In this document: piece by piece, positions 51,621-60,951 of the stretch | How positions within the stretch are numbered: position 1 is the stretch's first letter | Layout: the number at the start of each line of letters is the position of its first letter | From: CADCWK01 sp035944555 | GTDB lineage: Bacteria > Chloroflexota > Chloroflexia > Thermomicrobiales > UBA6265 | DNA length: 64,000 bases | Direction of reading: 5' to 3' | Assembly: GCA_035944555.1 (NCBI GenBank) | Contig: DASZAY010000024.1 | Span: 1-64,000, forward strand | Translations under genes and position numbers: made by a program | Notes under the pieces: generated by a model | Databases searched by the model: none | What the model saw: the letters and a program-made list of their open reading frames with translations, nothing else | Told to the model about the DNA's origin: nothing

Positions 51621-52886
51621 CTAGGGGTAGTCCGGGCTCGCCACAACACCCCTCCGTCGCCTAGCGAAGGCCAGGACCAATGCCAGCGGCAGTGTCGTCA
51701 CAGCGCCGAACACCGCCGGCAGCACCGGGTCGGCGGCGTAGAGCCGGCCGGCGACCAGCGGGGCGCCGACGTCCCCGACACCGGCGCCTGCCTCCGCCAG
51801 GCCGAAGACCCGGCCGCGGGCGCGCTCCGGGGTCACGTCCGCGACGGCGGCAGACAGGTAGGACCAGACCGGGCTGAGCAGCCCGCGGAACACGTAGACC
51901 ACGACCAGCAGTGCCAACCCGGCATCCGGCAGCAGCAGGACGAGCGCGAGCGCCCCCGCGAACAGGCAGGCGGCCAGCCCGGCGAACGGGTCGCGCAGCC
52001 ACCGGACCCGGCCGGAAACGACCGCCGCGACCAGCCCGACCCCGGAGGCCAGCGAGCCGAGCAGCCCATATACCGCCACGTCCAATCCGCGCGCATCGAC
52101 CAGCAGGTTGCCGGACAGCACGAATCCGGCGTACGGCAGCAGCGGCACGAGGACGTGGAGCAGGATGACCAGCCGGATCCCGGGCCGGCGCAGCATCACG
52201 CCGATGGGGATGGGCTCCGGGGAGGCTGACGTCTCATCGCTGACGTCGGGCGAGCCAGCCGCCGGGGTCGCCGCAGGCCGACGCCGGGAGCGCAGGACCA
52301 TCGGACCGACCAGCGCCGCCCCGGCGCCGAACGCGCCCGCCGCGACCGCGAACACCGGCCGGTAGCCGACGGTGGCCGCGATCAATCCCGCGAGGGCGGG
52401 GCCGAGCAGGTTCGCGACCTGCGGGCCGACGGTGTAGACCCACTGGTAGGCACGGGTCCGGCCCTCCGACGAGGCGAGGCCAGCCAGCCACGCCGACAGC
52501 GCCGGGATCCCGAGCCCGGACAGCTCCACCAGCAGCGAACCAGCCAGCGCCATCCACCACGCGTTGGCCGCGACGAGCACCATCACGCCTGCAACCGGCA
52601 GCACCATGGTCGCGAGCAGCACCGGCCCGGGTGAGGTCCGATCGACCAGCGTCCCGGCCGGGACGGCCAGCAGCATCCGTCCGATGGCCGCGCCGCCAAC
52701 GATCAGACCCACGGTCGTCAGCTCGAGGCCGAGCGACTGGAGGTAAAGCGTCAGGAGCGTCACGTAGAGCGCATAGCCGAGGTTCCAGATCAGGTACGAC
52801 CAGAATAGAGTAGTCACACCGGGCCCAAGACCGGGACCACGGGGAAGGCGCCGCCGGAGACCGGCGACGGACAACGAGCGCGACAT
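51621..52886 (-). CDS. MFS efflux-type transporter
   Basis: About 421 residues from ATG 52886, with GAGAGGA 7 nt upstream. Twelve helices; VTTLFWSYLIWNLGYALYVTLLTLYLQSLGLELTTVGLIVGG begins the transport domain. The loop after helix 2 is GRMLLAVPAGTLVDRTSPG, a drug-transporter-like motif A, and a central linker is rich in Ser/Pro/Ala. Its counterpart in the second half is TPERARGRVFGLAEAGAGVGDV. Drug efflux is a fair guess given the rifamycin gene nearby, but nothing in the sequence fixes the substrate. The 390 nt upstream hold a TATACT box near 53135, no gene. Confidence 0.9.
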   Translation of the reverse strand: MSRSLSVAGLRRRLPRGPGLGPGVTTLFWSYLIWNLGYALYVTLLTLYLQSLGLELTTVGLIVGGAAIGRMLLAVPAGTLVDRTSPGPVLLATMVLPVAGVMVLVAANAWWMALAGSLLVELSGLGIPALSAWLAGLASSEGRTRAYQWVYTVGPQVANLLGPALAGLIAATVGYRPVFAVAAGAFGAGAALVGPMVLRSRRRPAATPAAGSPDVSDETSASPEPIPIGVMLRRPGIRLVILLHVLVPLLPYAGFVLSGNLLVDARGLDVAVYGLLGSLASGVGLVAAVVSGRVRWLRDPFAGLAACLFAGALALVLLLPDAGLALLVVVYVFRGLLSPVWSYLSAAVADVTPERARGRVFGLAEAGAGVGDVGAPLVAGRLYAADPVLPAVFGAVTTLPLALVLAFARRRRGVVASPDYP

Positions 52887-53276
52887 GGGGGTGTCCTCTC
52901 ACTCGGGAACAGACCAGCCGGCAGGTCGGAGGGTCAGTGACGGTCGAGCGAGGACGGACGAGGCGTCGGACCAGCGGCCGGGTAGACGCAGGCAGAACCG
53001 GTCCGCCGGGTGGCCCGGCGACCGTTCGTGAGCGATGGCAACGACGGCATCGCGTGGATCATGGTGCGGCAATGGCCACTATCGCATGGGTAGCACTCGA
53101 ACGCGAGCGAAGCCGTGCAGCTGCCGGCAGTATAGGGAAGTCGTCCATCCATCGCGCGTCCGGCAGCGTTCGTGCGACCAGGTGCGGCAGCCCCTGCCCG
53201 CCCCCACCGGCACGACGAACGATCGAGCTCCTGATCGACATCGGGGCAAGAGGGTGGACGTGGTGGTGGAGGGCGG

Positions 53277-53354
53277 TCAGGCAGTGTCGCCCTCCACGAT
53301 GTTCTCCGTCCGACGATCCAGGGCGGAGAACGAGATCAGTGCGACTGGTGCCAT
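53277..53354 (-). CDS. Candidate 25-residue small ORF
   Basis: AGGAGG lies 5 nt before an ATG at 53354, followed by MAPVALISFSALDRRTENIV then EGDTA and a TGA. The Shine-Dalgarno match is the strongest in this part of the window, although no longer gene exists in this frame. It is 166 nt after the second RapA-like gene on the same strand, so it could be the third gene of that operon, a leader peptide, or chance. No family recognised. Confidence 0.35.
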   Translation of the reverse strand: MAPVALISFSALDRRTENIVEGDTA

Positions 53355-53520
53355 GTCGACCTCCTGTCGCGATCGTTCGCCGTCGAACGCGGCGCCCGTC
53401 GTGAAAGGCCGGCCCACATCCGGCAGACCGGCAAGGCGCGCACCTCTCGGATCGCCGACGGGCCTCAAATTTCAAGCGGGACGGACGGTCTGCACCTGAC
53501 TGCTGCCAGAGGCGATCGCC

Positions 53521-56500
53521 CTACGCGTCTGCCGGGGTAACCACCTCGACCCAAGCAGCATTGACCAGTTGCGTGCTGTACGTCTCCTGCTGGCGGGCAT
53601 CGATCTCCGCCAGCCGTTCCCTGCGCTCCAGGTCCACTTCCCGTGCACGTTCCTCGGCGGTTTCCAGCGTTCGACGCCAGATCGGGACGACCTGTCGATC
53701 CTGCGCGCGATCCGAGGATTCCAGCCGATTCAGGATGGCGACACAGTTGTCGATCTTGCGGCGCGCTTCGGTCGCCCGATGGTCCGCGTACCGGAGCACC
53801 TTCTGCCGTTCGCCCGCTCTCTGCGCCGCCGCATCAGCCCGCCGGGTTGTCATCTCGCGATCCATTGTCGCAACAACCCAGTCCTCGGCCTGCTCGAACG
53901 CACGTCGCACCATTTCCGGCCACGCCTGTCCATACCGAGCCAGATCCTGTCCCGGCGGGGTATCGCGCCAGTCGTGACGCTCCAACAGCAGGTCGGCCAG
54001 CTCCAGCCGCACCGTGTCATTCAAATCGACCGCGACGGGCACGAGCCGGGAGGTATCCCGCGCACCCCGAACCGTCACCATGAAGTTGAACTGGAACCCC
54101 TCGAAGGGGAGATGATCGGGTGACGAAATGACTCGCCGAGCCGTCAGCCCGATCTTCTGAAACAGGGGCTGACTCCAGGCATCGACCAGCATGTCGAAGA
54201 TCGGGTGTCCGAGACTGCCAAACTCGACGGTTTCATCTTCCAGTGCCTGACGCCGGCTGAAGGTCATCGTGGCCGTTTCGCTGACGCCGGGCGGCAGCGC
54301 CAGCTGGAACCGCCCGCCGAACCGCAACCGGTACGTCTCGTCGTGGATCCGCGTCATCCCTGTGCCCAAGGCATCGAGCATTCTCCGGGCGAAGACGTTG
54401 CCGTTCTTCTCGATCCGCCGTCGGGTCGCCTCGTCGAACTCCTCGTGAAGGCGATGATCGAAGCTTCGCCGATCCATGACGAAATCTCGCTGGATCTCGT
54501 CCGCTCGTCGGGCCCGATCGACGTCCGCAGCCAGTCGATCAGCGAGTTCGTTGATCGCCCGGGCCTGCCGGTCGTCGTCGTTCCCGGTCTCCAGGACGAT
54601 CCGCTGCAGATTCCCCTCGAGATCGCCGAGGATCGGATCCAGACCGCCGATGGTTTCCTCGAAGGCGTGGATCCGGCGATCGAGGACGTCCAGCACCCGC
54701 TCCTCGACAGTTCCTTCCAGCGCAAAATTGACGATGAGGACGTCCCGCTGCTGCCCGATCCGATCCAGCCGACCGATGCGCTGTTCGACTTTCATTGGGT
54801 TCCATGGCAGGTCATAGTTGACCAGCACCGAGCAGGTCTGCAGATTCCGCCCCTCCCCGCCTGCTTCGGTCGTGACCAGGATCCTCGCCTCCCCACGGAC
54901 GAACGTCGCGATGGCCCGGTCCTTGTCCGCCGCCTTGAGCCCCCCATGAAACGCCACGACCGTGGCATCGGCGGCGAGCGCCTTGACCAGGTAGTCCAGC
55001 GTGTCGAAATACTGGGTAAAGATCACCACCTGCTCGCCGTGGGCGTCGACGTCCAACTCCTGCAGGAAAGAGCGCAGCCTGGCCAGCTTGGCGTCGGTGC
55101 GGATCCTGCCTGCCAGAACCAGCAGATGCCTCAGCGATGTCAGCTCAGTGGATTCGCTGCCGGGCGACAGGCTGACCTCGATCGCCTGCTGGCCGAGATC
55201 ATCGAGATCCCCGGTCGCCACGTCCTCCGCGGTGAGGTACGATGCCGTTCCACCGGTGCTTCCCGCGCGCACCTTCTCCATCCGTCGCTCGACCGTCCGG
55301 GTGAAGGCCACCAGGCTGCTCGTCAGCCGGCGCTGGTACCCGACGAGCATGAAGCCCGTAACAAATCGCTGGCGCGCATTGGCGGCGAGATAGAGTTCCC
55401 GGGTGAAGCGGCCCAGCTCGTCGTAGAGCGCACGCTCAGCCGCCGAGAAGGGGACCCGGAGGATCGATGGACGTCGGCGGGTGAACCCGCCCACCAGCCG
55501 CTTGCGGTTCCGGATCATCACCTGACTGAGCATGTGCTGTTCGCTGAGCTGCTCGATTACCCGTTCCCGCGCAAGCGTGGATGAGGCCAGCTCGGTGAGA
55601 TCGTCGGTCCGGACCTCGAGCGCACTGTCCGAAAGAATATCCCGGACGGTCTCGTACTGATCCTGCGGGGCGAGTTCCGCAAACCGGGTCACCCGACCCA
55701 CGAGGTCATTGACATGCCGGTTGCGCTTCGTCCGTTCGACGAACGCTTCGTTGCTGTAGAACAGCGCCGGGTCGATCAGCTCCACGAGGGAGAACAGTTC
55801 GGATGGGTCCAGCTGCATCGGCGTCGCCGTCAGCAGGAGGAGTCCCCGGGTCCGTCGGCTAAGGTCCTGCAGGAAGCGATACAGCTGCGTCGCTTCCCAG
55901 GAACCCTTGCCGTCCAGCGCCCGGCGGGCATGGTGGGCCTCGTCCACGATGACCAGATCCCACGGCACGGCGAGCAGTTCGTCCCAATGCGCCTTGTTGC
56001 GCGTCACGAACGTATGGGTGGAGATGACGGCTCGGTTGACGTCCCACGGGTTGGCCGTCGGCGCCCGGGCGCGGGCATCGTCAAGCCTAGAGGGGGTGTC
56101 CAGTAGCACGAACCGCTCGTTGAACTTGGTCCGCATCTCCTGCAGCCACTGGATCGCCAGGTTCGTCGGGGTGATAACCAGCACATGGTCCAGTGAACCC
56201 CGGGCCCGGAGTTCCTGGATGATCAGCCCCGCTTCGATCGTCTTCCCGAGCCCGACCTCGTCCGCCAGCAGGAAACGGGCGGAAGGTGCGCGCAGCACTC
56301 GCTGAGCAACGAACATCTGATGCGGTCGAGGGACGATGCGCGCGATCGTTCCGCTCACCCCGACCAGCTGGCGGACGGCCCGGAGATCGTGAGCAGTCGT
56401 CCGGAAGAAGAAGTTCCGGGAATGGTCAAAGTCTCCGGCCGCCAGCAATTCATCCGGCGACCGGACAATTTCCCGTGGGGCCAGATCCTGCTCCGGAACG

Positions 56501-56802
56501 ACCCGTCGTTCGCCTGACGCCGCCATCTCCACCGTATAGCGAAAGAGGTCGCCGGACTGCGCGACCCGTCGCACGGTCGCCGCGGCGTCCGGCCCGACCA
56601 GCTGGACCGGGTCGCCCACCTCCCATCGGAGCCGGGTAATCATCGCCGTCCGGGGGTTCAGTCGCAGCGAATCGGCCCCATGGTCGAACGCGACCGTGAT
56701 CGTCCGGCGGTCCGCCTCCAGCACGACCCCGAGGCCGTGCTCGGCATGCCGGACCCGGGCGTGAACCGGAAACGTATCGTCACCTGGTCCCGAGTCAGTC
56801 AT
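53521..56802 (-). CDS. RapA/HepA-like SNF2 ATPase B
   Basis: 1,093 residues from ATG 56802, which overlaps the partner's TGA as ATGA (56799-56802). N-terminal ~110 residues form two SH3/Tudor-like modules (VRHAEHGLGVVLEADRRTITVAF; WEVGDPVQLVG). SNF2 motor: RPHQ at ~159-162, motif I DEVGLGKTIEAG at 181-192, DEAHH at 287-291, LLLLTATPMQL, then FTQYFDTLDYLV, EGRNLQTCSVLVNYDLPW and EQRIGRLDRIGQ. The C-terminal region, with RRQALEDETVEFGSLGHPIFDMLVD, resembles that of RapA, which recycles RNA polymerase, and ends in a coiled-coil-rich basic stretch. It likely acts on DNA- or RNA-bound complexes; role unproven. Confidence 0.9.
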   Translation of the reverse strand: MTDSGPGDDTFPVHARVRHAEHGLGVVLEADRRTITVAFDHGADSLRLNPRTAMITRLRWEVGDPVQLVGPDAAATVRRVAQSGDLFRYTVEMAASGERRVVPEQDLAPREIVRSPDELLAAGDFDHSRNFFFRTTAHDLRAVRQLVGVSGTIARIVPRPHQMFVAQRVLRAPSARFLLADEVGLGKTIEAGLIIQELRARGSLDHVLVITPTNLAIQWLQEMRTKFNERFVLLDTPSRLDDARARAPTANPWDVNRAVISTHTFVTRNKAHWDELLAVPWDLVIVDEAHHARRALDGKGSWEATQLYRFLQDLSRRTRGLLLLTATPMQLDPSELFSLVELIDPALFYSNEAFVERTKRNRHVNDLVGRVTRFAELAPQDQYETVRDILSDSALEVRTDDLTELASSTLARERVIEQLSEQHMLSQVMIRNRKRLVGGFTRRRPSILRVPFSAAERALYDELGRFTRELYLAANARQRFVTGFMLVGYQRRLTSSLVAFTRTVERRMEKVRAGSTGGTASYLTAEDVATGDLDDLGQQAIEVSLSPGSESTELTSLRHLLVLAGRIRTDAKLARLRSFLQELDVDAHGEQVVIFTQYFDTLDYLVKALAADATVVAFHGGLKAADKDRAIATFVRGEARILVTTEAGGEGRNLQTCSVLVNYDLPWNPMKVEQRIGRLDRIGQQRDVLIVNFALEGTVEERVLDVLDRRIHAFEETIGGLDPILGDLEGNLQRIVLETGNDDDRQARAINELADRLAADVDRARRADEIQRDFVMDRRSFDHRLHEEFDEATRRRIEKNGNVFARRMLDALGTGMTRIHDETYRLRFGGRFQLALPPGVSETATMTFSRRQALEDETVEFGSLGHPIFDMLVDAWSQPLFQKIGLTARRVISSPDHLPFEGFQFNFMVTVRGARDTSRLVPVAVDLNDTVRLELADLLLERHDWRDTPPGQDLARYGQAWPEMVRRAFEQAEDWVVATMDREMTTRRADAAAQRAGERQKVLRYADHRATEARRKIDNCVAILNRLESSDRAQDRQVVPIWRRTLETAEERAREVDLERRERLAEIDARQQETYSTQLVNAAWVEVVTPADA

Positions 56803-59800
56803 CGTCGTCCCTCCCCCGGCACGATCTTCACCCAGCCCGCTGCCAGCAGCCGATTCGACGACGTGACTCTTTGGGCCCGATCGAGTTCCCGTCTCCCAGC
56901 CGCCTGTTCATCCAGCAAGGCTTCCCGGCGACGGACGGCCCCGTCCAGACGCCCCTGTGTCGCGGGGACGACGCGCCGGTCGTTGGCATTCGCGCTAGCA
57001 CGCTGCGCCTTGAGGGTATCGCGGAGACGACTGATGACCCGGTCTTCGGTCGCCAGCCGGATGGCATAGAACCGCTCGCGCTTCTCGACCTCCTGCCCGA
57101 AGGCGACCTCGTTGGCCGGCTCCCGCCGCGCGACCTCCTCCTGCATCAGGTTGAACGCCTCCTCCTCTGCCGCGTCGTGACAGTCGTCCAGGACAGACTC
57201 GAGGAATGCCTGCTCAGCGGCGAGCGAAGGCCAGATCTCACCATCCGCCAGCAGATCCGGAAGGTGCTCGCAGAGCGACGGGATCAGTCGCCCCGCCGTA
57301 TCGACCACGACAAACCGGAGATCCGTTCGCGGCTGGACCCCGGTCAGCTGCTCCTCATACACCCCGCAATAGGCGATACCGGCGGGCACGCTGTCCGCGA
57401 CGATCTGCACGCAGGTCGCCTGGCCCCCGAAGGCTGGCTGCGTGCAGTGCCGGATCGAGGCGTCTAGCACGTCATGCCCGAACGCGATGAAGTCCAGCTG
57501 GTCCTGGCGGAGGGCAACGGCAGGATCGAACGTCGCACGATAGCCGGATCGCAGGCCACCGGATCCGTCCAGCTGGAGCCGGGCCGGCGTCCGCACCTCC
57601 ACGATGCCATCGCGGACTTCGGTAACGGCTCCTCCGAGCAGCGGAAACAGCTGGCCGATGAAGTGCCGGATATCGTCGGGACCGTACCGGGGCTTCCGGT
57701 TGAGCAGGACATCGGCCTGATCCTTCCGAAAGCTCCGGCGATCCAGGATGAAGTCTTCCAGCTGGTGCTCCATCGCCTGGGCGCGCCGGACCTGCTCGGT
57801 GACCCGCTCCACCTCCCGGTCCAGCGTCACCTCAGGGGCGGGATCATCCTGCCGGCGCCGCAGCATGAGCGTCTCGAAATCGCGCTCGGATGTCCCCAGG
57901 ATCGGGTCGAGGTACCCGATGGTCGATTCGAAGATCCCAATCCGTTCCAGCAGCCGGGTCAGGATCCGGTCCTCAAGTGTGTCCTCCACCGCGAAGTTGT
58001 AGATCTCGACCGGATGCGTCTGCCCGATCCGGTCCAGCCGACCGATTCGCTGTTCGACTTTCATCGGGTTCCATGGCAGGTCGTAATTCACCATGACATG
58101 GCAGAACTGGAGATTCCGGCCTTCCCCGGCCGCCTCGGTCGCAATCATGACCTGGGCCCCAGCCGGGTCTCGGAACTGATCGATCGTCCGATCCTTGTCC
58201 TGCGGCGACATCGACCCGGAGAAGGTCACCACCCGATACAGGTCTCGCAACTGCTCACCGAGCCAGGTCATGGTCGCGGCGAACTGGGTGAAGATCAGCA
58301 CCTTCTCCTGAGGGTCGGAGAGGACGCCTGCCAGCATTTCCTGCAGGCGGGTGGCTTTCGTTTCCGTCTTCACCTGACCAAGTAGCTGGCACAGTCGACG
58401 GAGTTCACGGATTTCCAGGTCGATCCCGGCCGGGTCAATCTCGTGGACGGTCGACTCATACTTCTGGAGTAGGCCGTCCAGTTCGTCTCCGTCCGATTCG
58501 GCCTCGAAAGCGAGCCGCGTCTTCCGGTGAACCATGTTATGGACCAGCCGGATGGCCTCCAGCCGGGTCACACGGCGCTCCAGCGACTGCCGCAGCGTCT
58601 GGGCGCTGCTGGTCAGCATCTTCCGGTACGTCACCATCACGAACCCGAGCGCCTGGTCTCGTCGCTGCGTCGCGATGTCGTAGGCATGCTCGATATACCG
58701 GGTGACCTCGTCGTAGGCCAGCCGTTCCTCGTCGGAGTACGCGAGATGCAGCACTTTGGCCTGTCGGGGCTGCATGTTGTCGAAGACGTTTCGCTTGCGA
58801 TTCCGGATCATCACCGAGCTGAGCAGGTGACGATCGGCGACGAGGTCGACGATGCCCTGCCGCTCCGCCCCGCCGGACTGCAGGGCGGCCAGAATCAGAG
58901 ACGGTTCAAGCGTTCGGGTACGAACGGTTTCCGAGAGGACTCCATGGATGCTCTGCGCCAATTCGGCCTGCTCATCCGGCGCCAGGGCATCGAAGGTGTC
59001 GATCCGATGGGTGAGATCATTGAGGATCGGGATCTGCCGACGGTAGCGTTCGAACTCGTGATAGGAGGGGAACAGCGTCGGGTCGAGGAGATCCAGCAGA
59101 CTGTGCAGTTCGGACGGATGGATCTGCAGCGGGGTCGCCGTCAGCAGCAGGAGCGCATCCGTGGAGGCACGCAGTTGCTCCGCCAGCCGGTAGGCCTCGG
59201 TCGTCTGCACATCGTCGCTCTCTCCCCCACGCCGGGACTTCCGCAGGTGATGCGCCTCGTCAAAGACAATCAGATCCCAGCTTTCCTCGGCCAGAAGGTC
59301 CACGTAATCCGGGTGAGCCCGGAGCAGATGCAGCGATGTCACGATCAGGGGATGATCGGACCAGACCTGCTCGGGCGTTGCCTGCGCAAGCAATCCCGGC
59401 AGCGTGATGCTATCGATCCGTGTGAACTGCTCGTTGAACTTCTGCGACAACTCGCTCATCCACTGCGGGACCAGACCGGACGGCGCGATCACGAGGACCC
59501 GGCTGGCCGCCCCGCGCGCCCGCATCTCCTTAATGATCAGTCCGGTCTCGATTGTCTTCCCGAGCCCGACCTCATCCGCGAGCAGGAAGCGGGGCGGGGT
59601 CCGCTGTAACACCCGATGAGCTACAAAAACCTGATGCGGGAGCAGCTCGATCCGAGCATTGGATAGACTGACCAGGTCGTCGGAGCTGTACGCATAGAGC
59701 AACTGGCGCGCCCGCAGCCCAAGAGCGAAGGCCCGGTGATCTCCAGGCGCAGAGGTACGTAGTAGCGTCAGCGGGTCGCGGGCCGGCGATGCCAGCTCGA

Positions 59801-60104
59801 TGTCCTCTTCGGTCAGCCGCCGATCTGCGGTGTCGTCCCCGAAGCGCATCCAGTAGGTGGTCAGACCATCCACGTCCCGGGAGCGGGTGACGGTCCCGTT
59901 CATCCCGACGGATCGTGAGCGCAGGATGGCGCCCTTTCCGAAGACATGATGCTCCAGCTCATCGGCACCGAACCGCTGATCAGGATGACCTGGGAACCGG
60001 ACCACCAGCCCGTCGTCGCCAGTCTGAATGACCTGTCCGACCCCCAAACCATCCTGCTCTCGACAAACCACCAGGTTGCCTGTCCGCAGTGTGCGCAGTT
60101 GCAT
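56799..60104 (-). CDS. RapA/HepA-like SNF2 ATPase A
   Basis: About 1,101 residues if started at ATG 60104, where AGGGGG lies upstream and the length matches its partner; the frame is open to 60536, but the extra residues are not conserved-looking. N-terminal SH3/Tudor-like modules (RTGNLVVCREQDGLGVGQVIQTGDDGLVVRF) precede the motor: LLPHQ at ~154-158, DEVGLGKTIETG at 177-188, DEAHH at 282-286, LLLLTATPLQIHPSELHSLLDLLDP, then IFTQFAATMTWL, EGRNLQFCHVMVNYDLPW and EQRIGRLDRIGQ. The C-terminal half has DFIAFGHDVLDASI like RapA. Clearly paralogous to protein B, to which it is translationally coupled; the pair may work as a heterodimer. Confidence 0.9.
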   Translation of the reverse strand: MQLRTLRTGNLVVCREQDGLGVGQVIQTGDDGLVVRFPGHPDQRFGADELEHHVFGKGAILRSRSVGMNGTVTRSRDVDGLTTYWMRFGDDTADRRLTEEDIELASPARDPLTLLRTSAPGDHRAFALGLRARQLLYAYSSDDLVSLSNARIELLPHQVFVAHRVLQRTPPRFLLADEVGLGKTIETGLIIKEMRARGAASRVLVIAPSGLVPQWMSELSQKFNEQFTRIDSITLPGLLAQATPEQVWSDHPLIVTSLHLLRAHPDYVDLLAEESWDLIVFDEAHHLRKSRRGGESDDVQTTEAYRLAEQLRASTDALLLLTATPLQIHPSELHSLLDLLDPTLFPSYHEFERYRRQIPILNDLTHRIDTFDALAPDEQAELAQSIHGVLSETVRTRTLEPSLILAALQSGGAERQGIVDLVADRHLLSSVMIRNRKRNVFDNMQPRQAKVLHLAYSDEERLAYDEVTRYIEHAYDIATQRRDQALGFVMVTYRKMLTSSAQTLRQSLERRVTRLEAIRLVHNMVHRKTRLAFEAESDGDELDGLLQKYESTVHEIDPAGIDLEIRELRRLCQLLGQVKTETKATRLQEMLAGVLSDPQEKVLIFTQFAATMTWLGEQLRDLYRVVTFSGSMSPQDKDRTIDQFRDPAGAQVMIATEAAGEGRNLQFCHVMVNYDLPWNPMKVEQRIGRLDRIGQTHPVEIYNFAVEDTLEDRILTRLLERIGIFESTIGYLDPILGTSERDFETLMLRRRQDDPAPEVTLDREVERVTEQVRRAQAMEHQLEDFILDRRSFRKDQADVLLNRKPRYGPDDIRHFIGQLFPLLGGAVTEVRDGIVEVRTPARLQLDGSGGLRSGYRATFDPAVALRQDQLDFIAFGHDVLDASIRHCTQPAFGGQATCVQIVADSVPAGIAYCGVYEEQLTGVQPRTDLRFVVVDTAGRLIPSLCEHLPDLLADGEIWPSLAAEQAFLESVLDDCHDAAEEEAFNLMQEEVARREPANEVAFGQEVEKRERFYAIRLATEDRVISRLRDTLKAQRASANANDRRVVPATQGRLDGAVRRREALLDEQAAGRRELDRAQRVTSSNRLLAAGWVKIVPGEGRR

Positions 60105-60951
60105 GCCTATCCCCCTGACATCCCGGTCAGCCGATTCCTGTGTCACCTGATGCCGACCCCGCGTTATGGCACGCCGGTTCACGCCGACCAGCCCTCCAGG
60201 GATCATCAGCAATCCGGGATACTCTTCCGCTCCCGCGGACTCTGTCCGACACCGATCCGACGACATCGTCATGGTGGTGCTCGATTGCCGGTGCTTCCAG
60301 CTGGTCATCCCACCACCATTCACGCGCTGGAGTGGACGCTTGCGTTTCCCTTTCTTTGCCTGCCAGACGCCGCAGTCTACCGAATCAACGACACCATCGG
60401 GATACTGGCATTCAGGCGGATCATCCCGGCACCGCGAGACGCTTTCGCACATGGAATCGCAATCAGATTTTCGCGAGGCCGCAGACCCGAGAGCCGCTCC
60501 AAGAACTTGAACGGTCGCAGCGTCCCGGAAATCCATCGTCCTGGTGAGGTAGGCCTTCAGGGAACCAGGCGGCCGAACGATACCCGCAACCCGCTCCAGG
60601 ACGTCCTCAATGTTCCAGCCCGGAAATCGCTATCTCCTCGGTAGCCCGTCCTCCCCGTTTCATTCGCGTGAGACAGGGTCCATCGCTTCCGTTGACGCAC
60701 GCCGCCTCAACTGCTATCAGGTGCCCGTTTGCTTCGGCTGGAAATCCCGCCCACCCGCTTGCCCTAGGGATCCCGATCCGGCTCGTGATGACACCCCGCC
60801 GCCCCGGTGCCCACAGATCAGCATTGGTCTGTCGTCGCGACCACATTGCCGCGTCACCCCGTGCGGGACCACCGCGTGCGTCCATCGCCACTAGCCGGCG
60901 CCACCACCCGGCGCGGAACCGGCGAGAACCCGCAACGACGACGAGGATACC
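60105..60951. other. 847-nt divergent upstream region, no gene seen
   Basis: Lies between the RapA-like operon and the molybdenum hydroxylase gene. No open frame reads like a protein, and no hairpin above ~8 bp was noticed. It presumably holds the promoters for both directions and is unusually long for this compact window. Confidence 0.4.

Noticed and set aside
53521..60104. DISARM, BREX, Dpd or Zorya defence locus
   Set aside because: SNF2 motors are present, but no methyltransferase, PLD nuclease, PglZ or motor-membrane genes lie near; the C-termini match RapA better.
60105..60536. 144-residue extension of RapA-like ATPase A
   Set aside because: Open frame only; no ribosome-binding site, unlike ATG 60104, and the partner protein has no matching extension.
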